In this document: positions 21,554-36,100 of the stretch, in pieces
Layout: each line of letters opens with the position of its first letter
Numbering within the stretch: the stretch's first letter is position 1
From: Rhizoclosmatium globosum
Lineage: Eukaryota; Chytridiomycota; Chytridiomycetes; Chytridiales; Chytriomycetaceae
Direction of reading: 5' to 3'
DNA length: 64,000 nt
NCBI GenBank assembly: GCA_002104985.1
Contig: MCGO01000001.1
Location: 496,001-560,000 of the forward strand
Translations under genes and position numbers: made by a program
The notes under the pieces: model-generated
Databases searched by the model: none
Told to the model about the DNA's origin: nothing
Seen by the model: only the letters and a program-made list of their open reading frames with translations

Positions 21554-24108
21554 TCAACTGAGTCCATCGTTATGAAATAACTAAAGAAGGGAGTTAAGCG
21601 TAAAACAAGTTCTTTAGATGGAAGACTGACCTTTTTCAAGACATCAACTGATAATCCACTTTCAATGACTTCCTTCACCTTTCCAACAAACCAACTCCTC
21701 TTCTTCTCAACACTGACGCCTTTCAACGCGTAAGAAGAAATGAAGAGCTTTTCCAACTCTTGTTGAGCCATATCCACTTCTTCCTCCTTCAAATTACTTT
21801 CTCCTTGAATCCCACCCTTCAACAACTGCAACCATCCATCATCAACCACATCTCGGAATCCTGAATCAAAGTCATCAACCGCTTTTAAACCTTCTAACAG
21901 CATTTGTTCATTTTTCTGATTCTTCCATTGCTCCAAAACGGGAAGTAGTAGTCCCAAGTGTGCGGTAATAGAGTGCGGAAAGTTTAAGCGTGTCGAGACT
22001 GTCGTTTTCGTTTGGTATTTTGCCGCAAGAGAGGTGAGTTGCGTGTGGATTATGTGCAGGGACGTAAGTGTTGACGTTTGAATGTGAAGCGTTGAGCGGC
22101 TATTTGCGTCGTATCAGTATAGAAATGAAAGATTTTCAAAGAGCGTCTTAACTCGAGATTAACTTGTATGAATGAGTGAGTCTTTGTGTTACGGAAATGG
22201 TATATCAACTGTTGCGATGGAGAACTCGGAATCCTGAGTGTAATGAAGCTATCAATGAAACGAAAAATGTAGTGAAAACGTACGTTTCGGGTACGTCTGG
22301 AAATAGAAGATGGATCCAATGATGAAGTGTTGCAGAAGAAGCTTCCGCGACCATTGTCATGGAGCACAATAGCCTAGAACTTTAGTCCTCATTATAGCTT
22401 TTCAATATTACCTTTCAGCATCAACAGCGTCCTGCGTTCTCTGATGTAGACAAAACGGTGGCAGCGTATGCCTTGTTTGGACACATTCGCCATTTCCAAG
22501 TAAGACCGTACACAATACAGAAACATTTTTCCTTCAATAGGATATACACTTAAAGCCGCGCGCGTCTGCTTTTGAGTGAAAACAAAGGAAACCGACTCTG
22601 CGGGAAGTTTGTCACGACGATCAAGGATGAGAAGATTCCCAACTTTTCCTGATCTTGACATTTCAGATTCAGCGAGAAATCAGAATTTATGGAGATCATG
22701 CCTATGGAATCAGTTGACTCGATTTGAAGGGTGAAAGAGGAATAATCCAGGTTGGATTTCAGTCTTGACATTACACGACTCTTCAGAACACGACGTAAGA
22801 AATTCTGATTAAATCTCTATTTAACTTACTTTTGGTTTACTCTGTGGCACTGGAGGCAACCCTTTCGTTGTTTTTGTGATTTAAGGTTCTGGTTTTCGAT
22901 GACAGTTGTTTCCTCTTTGGCCCTTTGAAGTATTTGTATCAGCTCCTTCGAGTTCATCTCAGTTGAACCATGTGGCAGCATAGTTATAGCATAAATATGT
23001 CCCGAGAATACAGAAACGAGTAGAGTGTCCAAAGCCCCATCCGAACTGACATCATCAGCCCATCCTATGAACGATAAAATTCGCTCTCCGACATGCTTTT
23101 TAAGAAGCAGGGATGGAATCTGGATAGAATCCACTTCAAAATCCGGAAAGGTGTAAATCTCAACTGTTCCATCATCGCGACCAATCATTACTCCATGGTC
23201 GTCGTTTCTCATAAATTCTTCCAACACGGTTATTGCAGCTCTGATTCGTTTTCAACGTCAAACAAGTTTGTGTGGATAATGCTGTCACGTTGGAGATCCA
23301 ATTTTACGGCATGCCATGTGCCAGAGTCTGTTCCATAGAGTAATAGGCTCATGACATCAGAAATATTTGAGAAGAGGAGAGCTGTGGGTCGATGAAAAGC
23401 ATGGATTTCATGGACAGGGTTGAAGTTGTATGTGATCACAATTCTGCGATTTTCAAAGGCGATTGCCGCGATCGATATGTCAGATAGATAATTGTTGTAG
23501 AAGTGGGAATATTGATGAAGTCAGTTATTTTGTCTGTGGAGAAGAGTTTAGAACAGTCTTTTGCAACAGAGTATATACCTGCAGACTGATACGATCCGAT
23601 CTCTTTACCTTCTGAGTTTAAGCCAACATATACCGCTTCATTTGCAGTGTGGAATACAGAGAGTTTTGGATCGAAGTGAAGTTGTTTGATACAAGCTGTC
23701 AAACTTGTATCGAATGAACACAAGACTTTTCCATTCTGTTAACGACGATTAGCGACAACCTTTACTTTATTTTACAGCTTCCTTACAATGAGGTCGATGA
23801 GTGCGATTTCCGTCCCGAACGTGGCTGCGATTTGGTTACCGTCTGCAGTGGTCAAACACCCTATTCCTTTTTGAAGCGATATGGACCATACAACCTTATA
23901 CAGGATAAGAAGTCCAATTACGAATTGTAGACCAAACCTCAATTAAGTTTTTGCGTAGTCGAAAGTAGCTAACAACACCACAGGAATCTCCTCGAACTAT
24001 AAGAGTTGAAGAAGACGGCAAGGTCAGCGTATTAAGCGAAGGAATGCGAAGGAACACAGGGCGGTCGGAGGACTTGATGCCGACGCATTTCGATTTTATT
24101 GATAACAT
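21554..24108 (-). CDS. BBS7: Bardet-Biedl syndrome 7 protein, BBSome subunit
   Basis: The N-terminal beta-propeller starts MLSIKSKCVGIKSSDRP and includes LIVRGDSCGVVSYFRL, LLLYGTDSGTWHAVKLDLQ and the diagnostic MIGRDDGTVEIYTFPDFEVD followed by LLVSVFSGHIYAI. Next come a coiled coil (ELIQILQRAKEETTVIENQN), an appendage-like domain (FSLNLKC, LSVYPIEGKMFLYCVRS, ATLHHWIHLLFPDVPET) and a helical C-terminus (LEKLFISSYALKGVSVEKK). BBS7 belongs to the core BBSome that moves membrane proteins in and out of cilia, so the organism should make a flagellated stage. One frame change near 22,660 fits one missing base. The final intron (about 21,570-21,624) sets the stop at 21,554; without it the stop is 21,541. 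Its ATG lies 13 bases after the kinase gene stop. Confidence 0.85.
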
Positions 24109-24121
24109 TTTCAACAACACT

Positions 24122-27100
24122 TTACATGAAAGGAGACCATCCAAGCCATGCACGTCCCAGCACGTTCGGATCCATCGCCAAGTCAATCAAACATTCCACT
24201 TGCTCTTTCGGTGTCTGACATATATTACCCGCCTTTGCGCGAATATTTATGACAGGATCTCCCATCAGTGTCACCCTCATATTTTTATACCACTTCTTCT
24301 TTTCGTGCCCATTTTTAAGTTCATCGGCTGTGATGAAGATGGGATTTTCGCGATCCAACTTGCGTCTGGCAATCTCCAACTTCTGTCGTGGATACCATTC
24401 TGGAGCAGCCAAAGAATCCGACATGGACGATATAGCAACCGTTCCTTTACCTATAAGAAGTGAGTTTAACCAAAATTTTTGAAGTCAAACGCCCAAATAC
24501 CTTGTCTTTGCATTTGTAGCTTGGCAAATTTGCGCCATTCGATGAGTGGTTCATTGACGAAAATATTTAGAGCGTTGATTAGGCCGTCCTTCTCCTCTTG
24601 GATTGCGGCGAGGGTATTAGTCATTGGATGAACCATGAGATTCTGAACTCCCAAAGGCAGCAGAAACTTTTCAATTTGATTTGTCAGGCGGAATGGTACC
24701 AATTCAGGAATTGGCAAGACTTCTGTTGCGGAACCAAATGCATGTCCAAAATCAATCCCAACAATCTTGCCGTTCTTGAGATTCACCAAGAAATTATCCA
24801 AATGGCGGTCGCCAATTCCGAGCAAATACGAACAAATACTCAAGGCTGCGAAGCTGTTGGCGAATTCACCTCTAATTTGGAAGAATGCTTCTGCTGAGAT
24901 GGTCAATTTCAAGAAAAACTCTCGCAGATAAGATGAGCGGTTCTTGTTCCAAATGCTTTGCATGTTTTCGATAACGTGCCTGGGCGTGGCGTTCATCATA
25001 AAGGGCTCATATGCTACAAAGGAGGGTGTTAGAGAAGCTTTTGTAAAAGAATCCTCCACGAACCACCACCAAAGCCACTTCCCGATTTTCCAAACTTGAC
25101 AACAAATGCAGAATATTCCGCTTGAGATTCTGCCATCTTTTTGTCAAACTGCGGGCTATCGGCCATACATGCTTTGAGGGGTTTGGTGTTGTCAACCCAT
25201 TCAATAACACCCAAAGAAGTACTCATGGGAATAACCTTTCAATCACATAAATTTCTGTTGTGTGTTGTTTGATTAAAGTCAATAAACTTACCTTATACGT
25301 TGCAACAGCGACACGATTTCGTGAACAAAAAGGATTTTTCACCAGCATATCATTCATAATTGAGAACATTTGCTCAATTCGCTGATCTAACCGTAAGTCT
25401 TCTCCTCCCTAATTATTTTCGTAAGATGCAGTGCATTATTTTTGCGTAAATACCTTCACAAGCCAAGGATATTCTCGTTCGTCACTTCCAATCATAATAA
25501 TTTTCTTCGGTCGACGCATAGAAGACATAACCAGTACATTTGGGTCAAAGTTGGAAATCAAAACATGCTGTGATATGTTTGGCTCGCTTGTACCTGTGTA
25601 CTGGCCCGGGACTTCAAGGTACTCCGTCGGCTTTTAAATCCATTAGTTTGATGAAAATAGAGAAATGCTTACATCGTAATTTCCAATTTGATATTCGCTC
25701 AACCAAAGAGAGAAAGACTTGAGAAGGTTTTTTCCCGGTTTGGACTCGGCTTCACTTCCCAACTTGTCGCGATAACTAACGAGTTCTTTCAGCTTGTTGT
25801 TGTCGATTTTCTCTCCATTAGCACAGATATTTGCAATCTTTGCCGTATGCTTCTCTGCAAACTTCCGTCCGATGTCTCCATTCTTCTTTGTCTCAAGACA
25901 AATGAGTTTGAACTCTTCATACGCCTTCTTGATTGATGCCTGCTTTGCCGGGAGAGAAGAACTAATCAGGCTCTCAAATCGTTCGCAAAGATCCTTAAAA
26001 ATGTGGGCCGGATCCTCAAGCCGTCGAAGCTCGACCGCTAGCTTATCATGCATTGCAGATTGAAGGGACGACTTAAGCCTTTCAATCAGTTTAGCATTTG
26101 GAGCATTGAACGCGTCAAATTGGTATTGTTCACAGCTGATAGAGAATGGAAATCGCAGAGCATTGGGGTATTTCGTCGAGATCTGTTCGACGGTCAGATA
26201 ATGAAGAGACAATAATGAAGAAGACGCACTTTTTGTACCAGTGGCAGGAGCGTTAAGCCAGTGACTTTATCCAGTAGTGACGTTAATTGAGGTAACCATC
26301 GCAAATACATCCATGTTGGAACATCTTGGGAATGCACACTGAAGTCGTTCGCAACTTCTGGATATGTTTCGAGTATCTGTAGTAATCTGGGGAAAAACTC
26401 GACAGCCTTCAAAGATCCCATGGACATCGCACGAAAAATACTATGAATGATTACTTTTGCTGATTCAGGTTGGTGTCCCATGAATTTCGTGGACACTTCG
26501 TCAGCCTCCACACATCGCAATGTTTTGTCGACAAACATGCCAACCTCGATCAGTCCCTTTTGGAAGCGAAAAGAAGGTACGTCCAGGGCGTGAATTGCAA
26601 GTATGTTATGTTTCGCTCGGTCCAAGAAGAACTGCATTAATTCTGGTTTGGACTGAATGCGTTGGCCCACAAATTTAGTGACACCTTTGTTTGATCCTAA
26701 ATCGGAGAAGAAGGAATCATTCGCAGACAAACAATGTGTCAATGACAAGAGGCGAGAGAGTGTACGAGTTTCCAATGTAATAAACTTAAGCTGTACTGTA
26801 TTTGGTGTTTCGCGAATCGATTTCTACAACTCTTGGTCAGTTACAACAAAGAAAATATCACGATCAAAAACCTTATAGTAATCCATGTGTTTTAGAAGAT
26901 TTTCCAATGGTTTAAATCGATTTGCAAAGCCAAGCTCGCGATCTGATTTCAACAGTGTTTGTTTGTAATATTGTTGCATAAACTCTGGAACAAACTCCCC
27001 AGGCCTTGAATTAGCTGTATCTAACCATCTGTCTGCGACTGAAAATAATCCTTGTTTAGCGGCAGCTTTTGCCATACGGCGAGAATAAAGTAAGTCATCA

Positions 27101-30100
27101 GAAACAATGACTTGATGAAATTTGTAGACATTGTTTTCTTGATCGGGAGGGTTGTTCAACATTGCTGACACTTTCTCAATCATCAATTTTCTTCCACTAA
27201 TGACGTCGTCCCAAACAGAGATGGAATCCGTAGCGGAAGGGTATCTGCAAGAATGTCTCTGTTTAGATCAAATCCATAACAACTAAACCTCACCTATGTC
27301 TCCATCCAGCAAACAACGAGCACAGTTGTTCATCTTTAGTGGACGCCAAACCAGGTAATTTAAGTATCCTCAAATACTCGTCGAACTCATAAATCTGTCA
27401 TTAAAGTATCAGAATTGATCAAAGAATTGATAAAATACATGTTGAAGAGATGCCAAAAGGTCGATGCGAGAAACAAGGGCAGACGTATTCAACTCTGCAT
27501 AGGCTGCCACAAACTGCTTCCACGATATGTCCACAAAATAACGCGCTAAATTTAAATCCCTTGCAATAACAGCGGAAGTCAAAAGGTCTGCGTAAATTTA
27601 GTATGTGGACGTGAAACAAGAAATATCACACCATCAGAAAACAAAAGCTCAAGAACTGATCGTTTCTTTGCGTCCTTCTTTGCTTCATCCAGAAACTTTT
27701 TAATTGGATTGTCATCGGCAGGGGACCATGGAACAAATGTGTCTAGTAAAGGTCACTCAGGAAAAAACTTCTGATGAAAGATTCGCCTCATACCATCTGC
27801 GAGCGTCCTTCCTTCCCTTAATTTCAAATGAGACCGTAAAAATAATTTCAAGTATGGATCAACGTTTTCAGGCTCCCATAGAGAGTTCAAGTTGTCATCA
27901 ACGTCTTGAAGAACAGATGCTGCAAGAAGACTCCACTCCCCAAGCTTATTCATACACTCAAGCCTCTGAGTTGTCCACAGCTGAAGCTCAGCCTCTGATA
28001 CATCGAGATTCTCAGATCCAAGTCCCTCCAAGTACTTGTTCTTCGCAGTTTCAAAATCACCCAGAAGCTCTGCTGAAATTGCCTCCTTCGTCACAAGAGA
28101 ATAGGCAACTCGCGATTCATAAATGCTTTCATAGACTTCAATATGCTGTAATTCTTTGTAAAGCTGGGCAAGCGATACCCAAGCTTCGGGACTCTTTCGA
28201 ACAGCTCGATTGAAAGTTTTTAGTTTCTTGGTGTCAGCCGATAGAAAGAGGTCATCTTCAAGGCCCTTTTCACTTGAAAAGTGTTAGCTTTGACTCAAAA
28301 TTAAAATATCTTACATTATGAGAGCTCCGAGTTCGAAATTGGAAGTGGCTGAAGCAACATGTGATATAAGAGAAGGGCTGGATCCTTGAATTATTCCGTT
28401 ATTGTGAAGCATAATATCCAGCAAGGAGCCAATTAATGGTGATGATGACATAAGTGAGGTTTTGAATACTCCATTAATTGCTTGAGTTAATTTTTCAAGG
28501 TCAATCTGATTTTGCATTAAACTTTGACACTAATTTTGAATTGCACTAACTGTGTTATCCAGAGTCATTTTAGTGAGGATGATAGTCATTAAGCGACGGG
28601 CAATTTCATTATCACGGTTTGCCAGTGATTGCAGCGGCTCTAACACGTCTTTGTGCTTAATTTCAATATCAGGCAATTCACCCTCCCGATACTTTCGATA
28701 CAGTGTCACGCTTCTCTGACTTGCTGCCTGTTTAAATGTTTCTATGTTGCGCGCTTCCTTTTTCTTGCGTTCAGCACCATATGCAAAATACGTGCTGTCA
28801 ACTTTTGAAGCGTAAGACCGGCGAACAAGGGTCCTGAGAAAAAGATTACAAAAGGAAGTTCAAAACCAAATTGCACCTCCGATCTATGAAAGGTTGAGTT
28901 GAACTTTGAGTTTGTGAGTCAAACTCAGATTGCAGTCGTGAGAACTGAATTCTTGTGGTTTTTGCATCAACGTCTGCCTTGAAGTCAGTAATTTTTAATT
29001 GCAACAAAACCAAGAAACGTTACCTTGGGTTGGGGTCCACACCATTTCCTGTGTTGCTCGAATACCGCCTTCCCTCTCATCAAAGCTAAATGATGCCTAA
29101 TATTTTCAGGATACACAAAGAAAAGATTGATTGACTTACTTTGTCTTGGGTCGCTGCAAACAGAGGAAGCATTGAGGTGCTATTTTTCCAAAGTAAATCA
29201 ACAACAATATCTTTGTCATTGAAACGAGCGTCAGGGAGTCCACGATCATACACTTTCTGATCAAACATTGGTGTCAATCTTGTAGCATCCAGAAGGAACA
29301 GGACACTGTACTTCAAGAAGGAATCTTCCACTTCAGGGATATACCAATCACTAATTAAACAATTAATTAATTTGTTCTACAGCAGGAAAGCCAAGCTGTA
29401 CCATACTAAATCCATAGCTCGATCAAAGACAGTTTGATTCACAAAAACTTTGGAATTGAAATACTCCAGCAAACTTGAACGAATGCCATTATCGGAATCA
29501 GATAATCCTTTCAAAAGGGAATACTTTACAAGACGCTTCAAGACAGCATCATGTTCAACGGCAGGAGATTCTTTCAACTTGAAAATCATAGAGAAAAACG
29601 CAGCCCTGACTCGATCAGATCCATGTATACTGAACAAGTCAACAGCCAGGCCAAGAAATTTGGCAGTTTGAGAGTGAGATAACGTGGGCGCAAGAATGCT
29701 CAGTATTCCCAATACATATGTTTGACACTCCTCATCTTGGCTCAGAAAAATATCTTCCAAATCAAGGCCTAGAATCTCAGTAAACAAGTCTGGAATGGCA
29801 TCTGCCCAAGATAAAATAGCCTCCAGAGACTTTCCCTTCAAGTCCAAGTCCAGCTTTGGATAGAGATTGAAAAGCACTTTGTACTGATTTTGCAAGATAC
29901 GTGGATAATGAACACTTATTCGGTTAATGATAACAATGAATGATTTTGGTTCGGAAGCTTGAAGTTTTTTGCAAACATCTTCAATCTATACAGCAAGAAT
30001 TGAGAAAAAGAAAGTTACAGGTCAAATTACCTTTGATAAGAACGATGCATGATAGTTATGCAATGTTGTTTCCATGAACAAAAGAACTGTTCCGATACAT

Positions 30101-33100
30101 TCTGCCAACGGGGAGTAGATTTCTTTCAACTTTGACAATGTGAGGAGGCTACTGAGAGAATCCAAAAGATCAGATTCCGAGAATATTCTGTCAGTTAATC
30201 CTCGAGCATCATATGCAGAAACCTTGTTTGCAACCAATGCTTGTAGTACATAAACACCTGTAAGATTCAAATACTTTTCTGCTTTGTTATTTCCATCAGG
30301 TTTTGCGTGCAGAAGTTCAAAGATAACATCCTATGCTCAAGACATCAGACCTTGTTAAGACTTCAACAAACATACCGAAGGAACAATCATAAAGTCTTTC
30401 CAGTTTTCAATTAATGTACGAACAATTCGTAAATGGTTGCGAATTGTTGCCTTTGACTCATGGTTGCAGTGCCGGATTAACCAACGCATAGTTTTCAAAA
30501 TGGTGACACTGTCATCAGCTTTTGTAACAGCATGAGCGTTCTTTGTCCATTCCATCAGCAATAAACAGAGATCCTTTGAGAAGTGTTAGTAAATATCAAA
30601 ATAAAGAAAAAAACAAACTTGAACAAAGTAGTTGATTCCAGAACCGAATAAGTCGGCATCCTGTACCAGCTGCGCAATTGGTCTCCACCAATACTTTGCA
30701 AAAGGCGCAAATATGTTGGGCACATTAATTATGATTTTTGCAATAAAGAGGCGGACGTTGATGTGTGCATCTGTCTGATTGTATTAGTGTACAAAAAACA
30801 TGCTCTGGATGTTTGCCAACCAGGTTTTTCCATCTTTCCATGAAGACTCTTCATCCATAGCGACATTTCTTGATCTGCACCAGGCTTTGATAAACGTTGT
30901 ATCACTGATAATATCCCTCGCATGCAAATATTCTCGTTCAACAGATCCTGACAAAACAATTGAGAAAAAAATACGAAAATATTGAGTATAAAACCATTTC
31001 CAACGCATTAGAGGCGTCATTTACTGCAGAAGCTGCTGCTAGGCTGAGATTTGAATCAAAGTCTGAGTTCTGAGACGAGAAATCTTGAGACAACAAAGGA
31101 ATTGACGATTGTGTCAGAGAACGAGAACGAGCATCTATGAAAGTATTAGTGGGGTCTAATGACAATAATATCACCTTTTTGTCCAAATAGCGATGACATT
31201 TGACTGAGAGAGCTGTCAGCCAAAAACTGCGTTGATAGATACTTTCTGTTCATTGATACTTTTTCACTGAAATCTTTAAGTCCAACTCGAATCAACGGTG
31301 CTGAAAGATCTGTTTCAATTTCAATCGGCCTCTGTGTTCTATATTTAGTGAGGTTCTATTGCAACAATATACCCACGGAAGTATCGACAATGTTTTCCCA
31401 GAGGCAAGGTTTCTCAACAAATAGGTATGAGTTGAATATTTCAACCTTTGAGATATTTTGAGTGGCAAGCAGACAAGCAGCAACAGCATTAAATGCTGTT
31501 TGATTTACAATCAAACGATATGAAGCTATTGACCTCTCCTCAAAAGCAGGCTTCTTCTTGAAATCAACACCAGACTTAATCAGAGCAATCGTGATTTCCT
31601 TTTCTCCAGATTTGCTGGGTCCAACATATGCCTGCAAGATGCGACCTTTTGCAGAATGCAATTCGGATGGAGGTAAACGCTGTAGCATGAATTAATATCA
31701 GTTGGTAAGAGTGTATTGCTCAAACCTTATAAGCTACTTCCAGCAACATAAAACAGATGGCTTTTGTGACTAAATATTGAAGAAGAGCTGATTCATCCCC
31801 TATTGGCGCTGCTGCCGCAAGGTTGTCCATTATTTCGCGAATATATTGAACAAAGAATCGAACAAGATTATCTAATTGGCACGACTGCAGGGTGACCAAG
31901 AGTAAAAGCTTGGCGGCGTTCCATCGAAGATCGTGAGAGTTTTTGCTCTGAACAGAAAATCTGATCTCTGGTTAGGAACGGCAAGTAAGACATAAAACAA
32001 AGACTTACTCAAAGCCATATTTTGTGAGTTCATCAAAAACTTCAAAAGAAACACTTGATGCTTTCGCCGAGATACAGTCCATCACAGATTCGTTGAAGGG
32101 GTGACTAGGATTACGGCACATATGCAGCATCAAAATGCGTTCCACCATAGCAGAATTTGAACATCTGGCCATAGCCTCAATTAACTTGTTCATACAAACG
32201 CGATAATCATTCATTCTAGTTTAAGTTATTAGTTGTTAATAGAACGCCAAAGCTTACTGTTCATTTGAATCCTCAGTCAGTTCTGACACAAGAGGGAACT
32301 TTTCCACCACTATACTAGAAAGTGATTCTTCCAATTTTTGAAACTTGTTTGCTACCATAACCAGAGGCAATAAATCAAACAAATCACTCAAAGCTTTCAA
32401 TGAGGATCGGTGGTTGAAGTTCAAGAAAAACTCGCTCCAGAAGCATTGTGAAAGCGCATTTTCTTCTGATATAGCCAGTGTAACAGACGAAATTTTCAAG
32501 AACTTTCGCCAAAATCGAGTTAGAGAGTGTTCGCCGGTACGATAATAGAAGGAAATTATGGATGTCGTAAAACTTGAGTCCGCGATTGCCTGCAATTTCA
32601 ATTATTGGTAAACGTCAAAACAGAATTATTTCTTACATGCTTGACGAATATTTCCACTTCAGACTTAGATTCAGCAGTTTCGATCCAATTTAAGAAATTA
32701 TCTATCAAAACAATGGCAAAGCTGGCTTCAACGCCTTCTCGCATACTTTTTATGAACGAGGAAGGATAACTACAGACGGCATGGCTGACAGTTGGTGCGA
32801 GGTTCTTGAGGTTAACCATTGCATCGTCAGTTCCAGAGACTGGCGGATTCAGGATCAGACTGAATGCATCTTCCTGTGATTCATTATTACAGATGCACTC
32901 CCAGACCATATTTCTTGCGAGTTGGATTTGAAGTAAATCCGAAGACTTCGAGATTGTAATTCCGCTCCGCAAGACTAAGGCCATGTATTGTCGCGAAGAC
33001 ACAGATTTAGCCATTAAGACAGCTTCAAGTATGCCGCATTTTCGAAGAGATTGAAGACCATTAGTGACTTGAAGATACAAAGTCGTTTGACGACGGGAGT

Positions 33101-36100
33101 AGATATTTGTTTTTCTCAAGTCGAAGTCTGAACTTAAAAGATACTCTGCGAACGTGTTCATCAAACGCATTTTGAATGGTTGCTCGAGGCATCGATTCAA
33201 AAGTGTAGTGACTTCAACCAATCTGCTAGAGACTTCATCTTTCGTTGCATCCAAACCAACATCAAAACCAAGCTTCTCTGGCGCAAACATAGTCAGGGCA
33301 AGCATTCGATAGAAATTTTCACATTCAAAGATTGGACTCCAATGTTTCTTGTCCACAGCGAGCGTTTTGCCAAACACTGAATTTACGAATTCCACAACTT
33401 TGAGGAAAACAAACGCACGATTGTTATTGAAAGCATCCAATGATTTGAATGCCGTGTTTAGGGTCTCCACGTCTGCAGCAGCATCCAAAAATGTCACAAT
33501 GGAAGTCACAATGTCAGACTGCAAAACAATAGACTGAGCTGTCAAAGCACCACGATCGACCAAATAACGGTACATAATGAGGTTTGTTCGTAGAGAAAGC
33601 AACCAGGTCAGACTCTTTTGACAATCATCAAGAACAGCTGTATTCACAGGAAGCTTGAACAAATCGAACACGTATCTTTCGTTATTTGTTTGAATGTTTT
33701 TCATCCATGAAACAACACCTATACGATGTCAGGATCTGAACAACAGGAAGTTACGACTCACCTGTCATTCTTGACGCAAACTTATCAAACAGCTCAATGC
33801 ACTTGTACGAATATTCCAACTCCTTATGTTTCGACTGTTCGAATAACCATCGCGTTACAGTCCCTAAATTACAGTTTGGAAGGTCTGGGAATGAACGCCG
33901 AGATGATGTCGTTGCTAAGAAAAGCTCATGTTTGACAACAACAATTTTGGCCATATTGTCTATCGCAATTTTAACCAGTGCATGTGTTCCTAGTTCAAGT
34001 TAGAGAATAAAACGAAATTTCCGAGGAATTTACCCAGTGCCGGATTATCACGATCGGAAATCTTCAAGCTGAACAGCAAGTGGTACAAAATCTCCATCGT
34101 AAACACATCCACAAGAGCGTTGCTTTCACGAAAGATAGTGTAAATTCTGTTGATGATAATAGAAGCACCTAAGCGCTTGGCGGAGCTAGCATGCTGACAA
34201 AGGAGATATAAACGTTTGAATAGCGATTTAGCATTAATCGGATTGTTTTCCAGCTCTTTTTCAGATGCATGCTTGATGGACCACTTGAGGTATTCGGCAA
34301 TACATTCAGCACCAAATTCTCGAAGCTAAAATGACCATCAGCTTAATTAACAGTCAATCTTTTACGTACAGGTCCATTTGAGCTTGAAACGGCGTCAAAG
34401 CAGGATTGCAACAAAGCCATGGTCTCTGGGTTCTCGTACTTGCTATTTTTTGTCAACCAGTGGACAAGCTGGATAACTAAAGGTCGAAAAAGTTCTCGCG
34501 TAACTTTATCCAAATCGACAGAAAGCCGTAACAATACAGGAAAGAGTTTGACGTAGATCTTATGATATGGAGTCTGTTTGAAAGTAAGCAGCAGAAACTC
34601 AAAATCGGCCTCACCCTTCCGTCTCCTTCTGACCGAGATTGACTTCCACCGATCATAACAATGACAAGAGCATGAAGCAACTCATTCGCAGCAACTTTAG
34701 TTTTACGATCGGGAGAATTTTCCGCCAATTCGACGATACGAGGCAGCATATTATCTTTGTGGCATTAACTTACGGTTGAAATCCGAAATGTGAACATACC
34801 AAAGTAGACATCAAAAATTGCTTCTTTAAACGGAATCTGAACTTTCAAATTCATTTCTGTGTCCCAGGCCAGAAGGGATGCACTTGTTTCATTGCTCAAC
34901 ATCAATCGACTGTCTTGACCAAGGCTGCCAAGTAACTTCAAGATCCGAATTTGAATGCTTTTCAGGTCCTGGACGATTTGCTCGTCCATCTGCTCGAATC
35001 GTCGTCAGAACACAGACAAACTAGAGGGTCAAAAATCACCTGTTCATTCTTGTGCTTATGTGTTTTAAGATGCTTTGTGCGTGCCTTTGATGTTGCCTTT
35101 TTCCCCGATACGGTGCTTGCAGTTTCTTCAAGATCCAATAACAGGTAGTCGTTTAATGACGGTAGAATTTTTGCGTATGATGAAGCCAATGTCTTGCGAT
35201 CCAATTTGCTCGACCAAACTGCAATAGCATCCAATGCGACGGAAGCAAGTGGTGTAAAACTGAGACCCATTTTCAATGACTCGATAATTGGAAGACAGAG
35301 TGATTCAATCGTCGTCAGTTCCACAGGTGAATATAAAACCATCTTCAGACATGACACGAGAAGGTCATCCTTAAATTGGCGCATTTTCAACAAGACTTCA
35401 TCAAGGTATTTAGAAAACAACGATCGCGCGGCTTTTGTCACGTCTGAGGACTCTTCAACCGAATCGTAATCCTGTTTGTCAATTATTAAAGGCTTGAAAT
35501 CAGTTTTAGTTTACGCACCATGCCTTGCTCGTTGCGAGTGGGAACAGAAAAGTACTTCAATGAATCAGAGAGTGCCAAGACGACCCCAAATATCTTGTAA
35601 AATCCTGAAACAAGTGGATTTTGTGTCGAATATGAAATAAACTTCTGACCGACAACATAGATCCACTTGTCAAAAAACATAACTTCGATCTTTGGTAGCA
35701 ATGACTCAACCAGTGAAACATATGTGACGAAAATAACAAAATCAGCTGCATTGTCGGCGACTAATTTGGACGCATCTGCCGATATTGGAACAACAGTTGA
35801 GGCATCCGAATCAGGCCCGGTTTCCCTCACACTGAGATTCAAGTTTCCAGGGAGCTCAAGTATGGCGGTAACCATACCGTCATATAACAAGGAGCGAAAA
35901 TCATGCACCTTTGATTCATCCCAGGCCTCATTCTTGGCAACGAAGAGGGTCTCCCAAAATACTAAATAATCCTTCCAAGTTGGTTCGCGAGATTCAGCCA
36001 CAAGCTCATCCATTCCCGCAGTGCGATCTTCTTCTTTATCAACGCATGAAATAATCAGAAGACGTTTGGCTGCATAGATTGAATCTGAACAAACATGACT

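Noticed and set aside
21541..22376. Separate helical protein gene next to BBS7
   Set aside because: Its parts (LHHWIHLLFPDVPET, then LEKLFISSYALKGVSVEKK) follow the order of the BBS7 appendage and C-terminus, so it is the 3' half of BBS7.
24122..26000. Kinase could be ATM, ATR, TOR or Tra1
   Set aside because: The segments EWYPRQKLEIARRKL, DELKNGHEK and the FATC tail match DNA-PKcs far better than the other family members.
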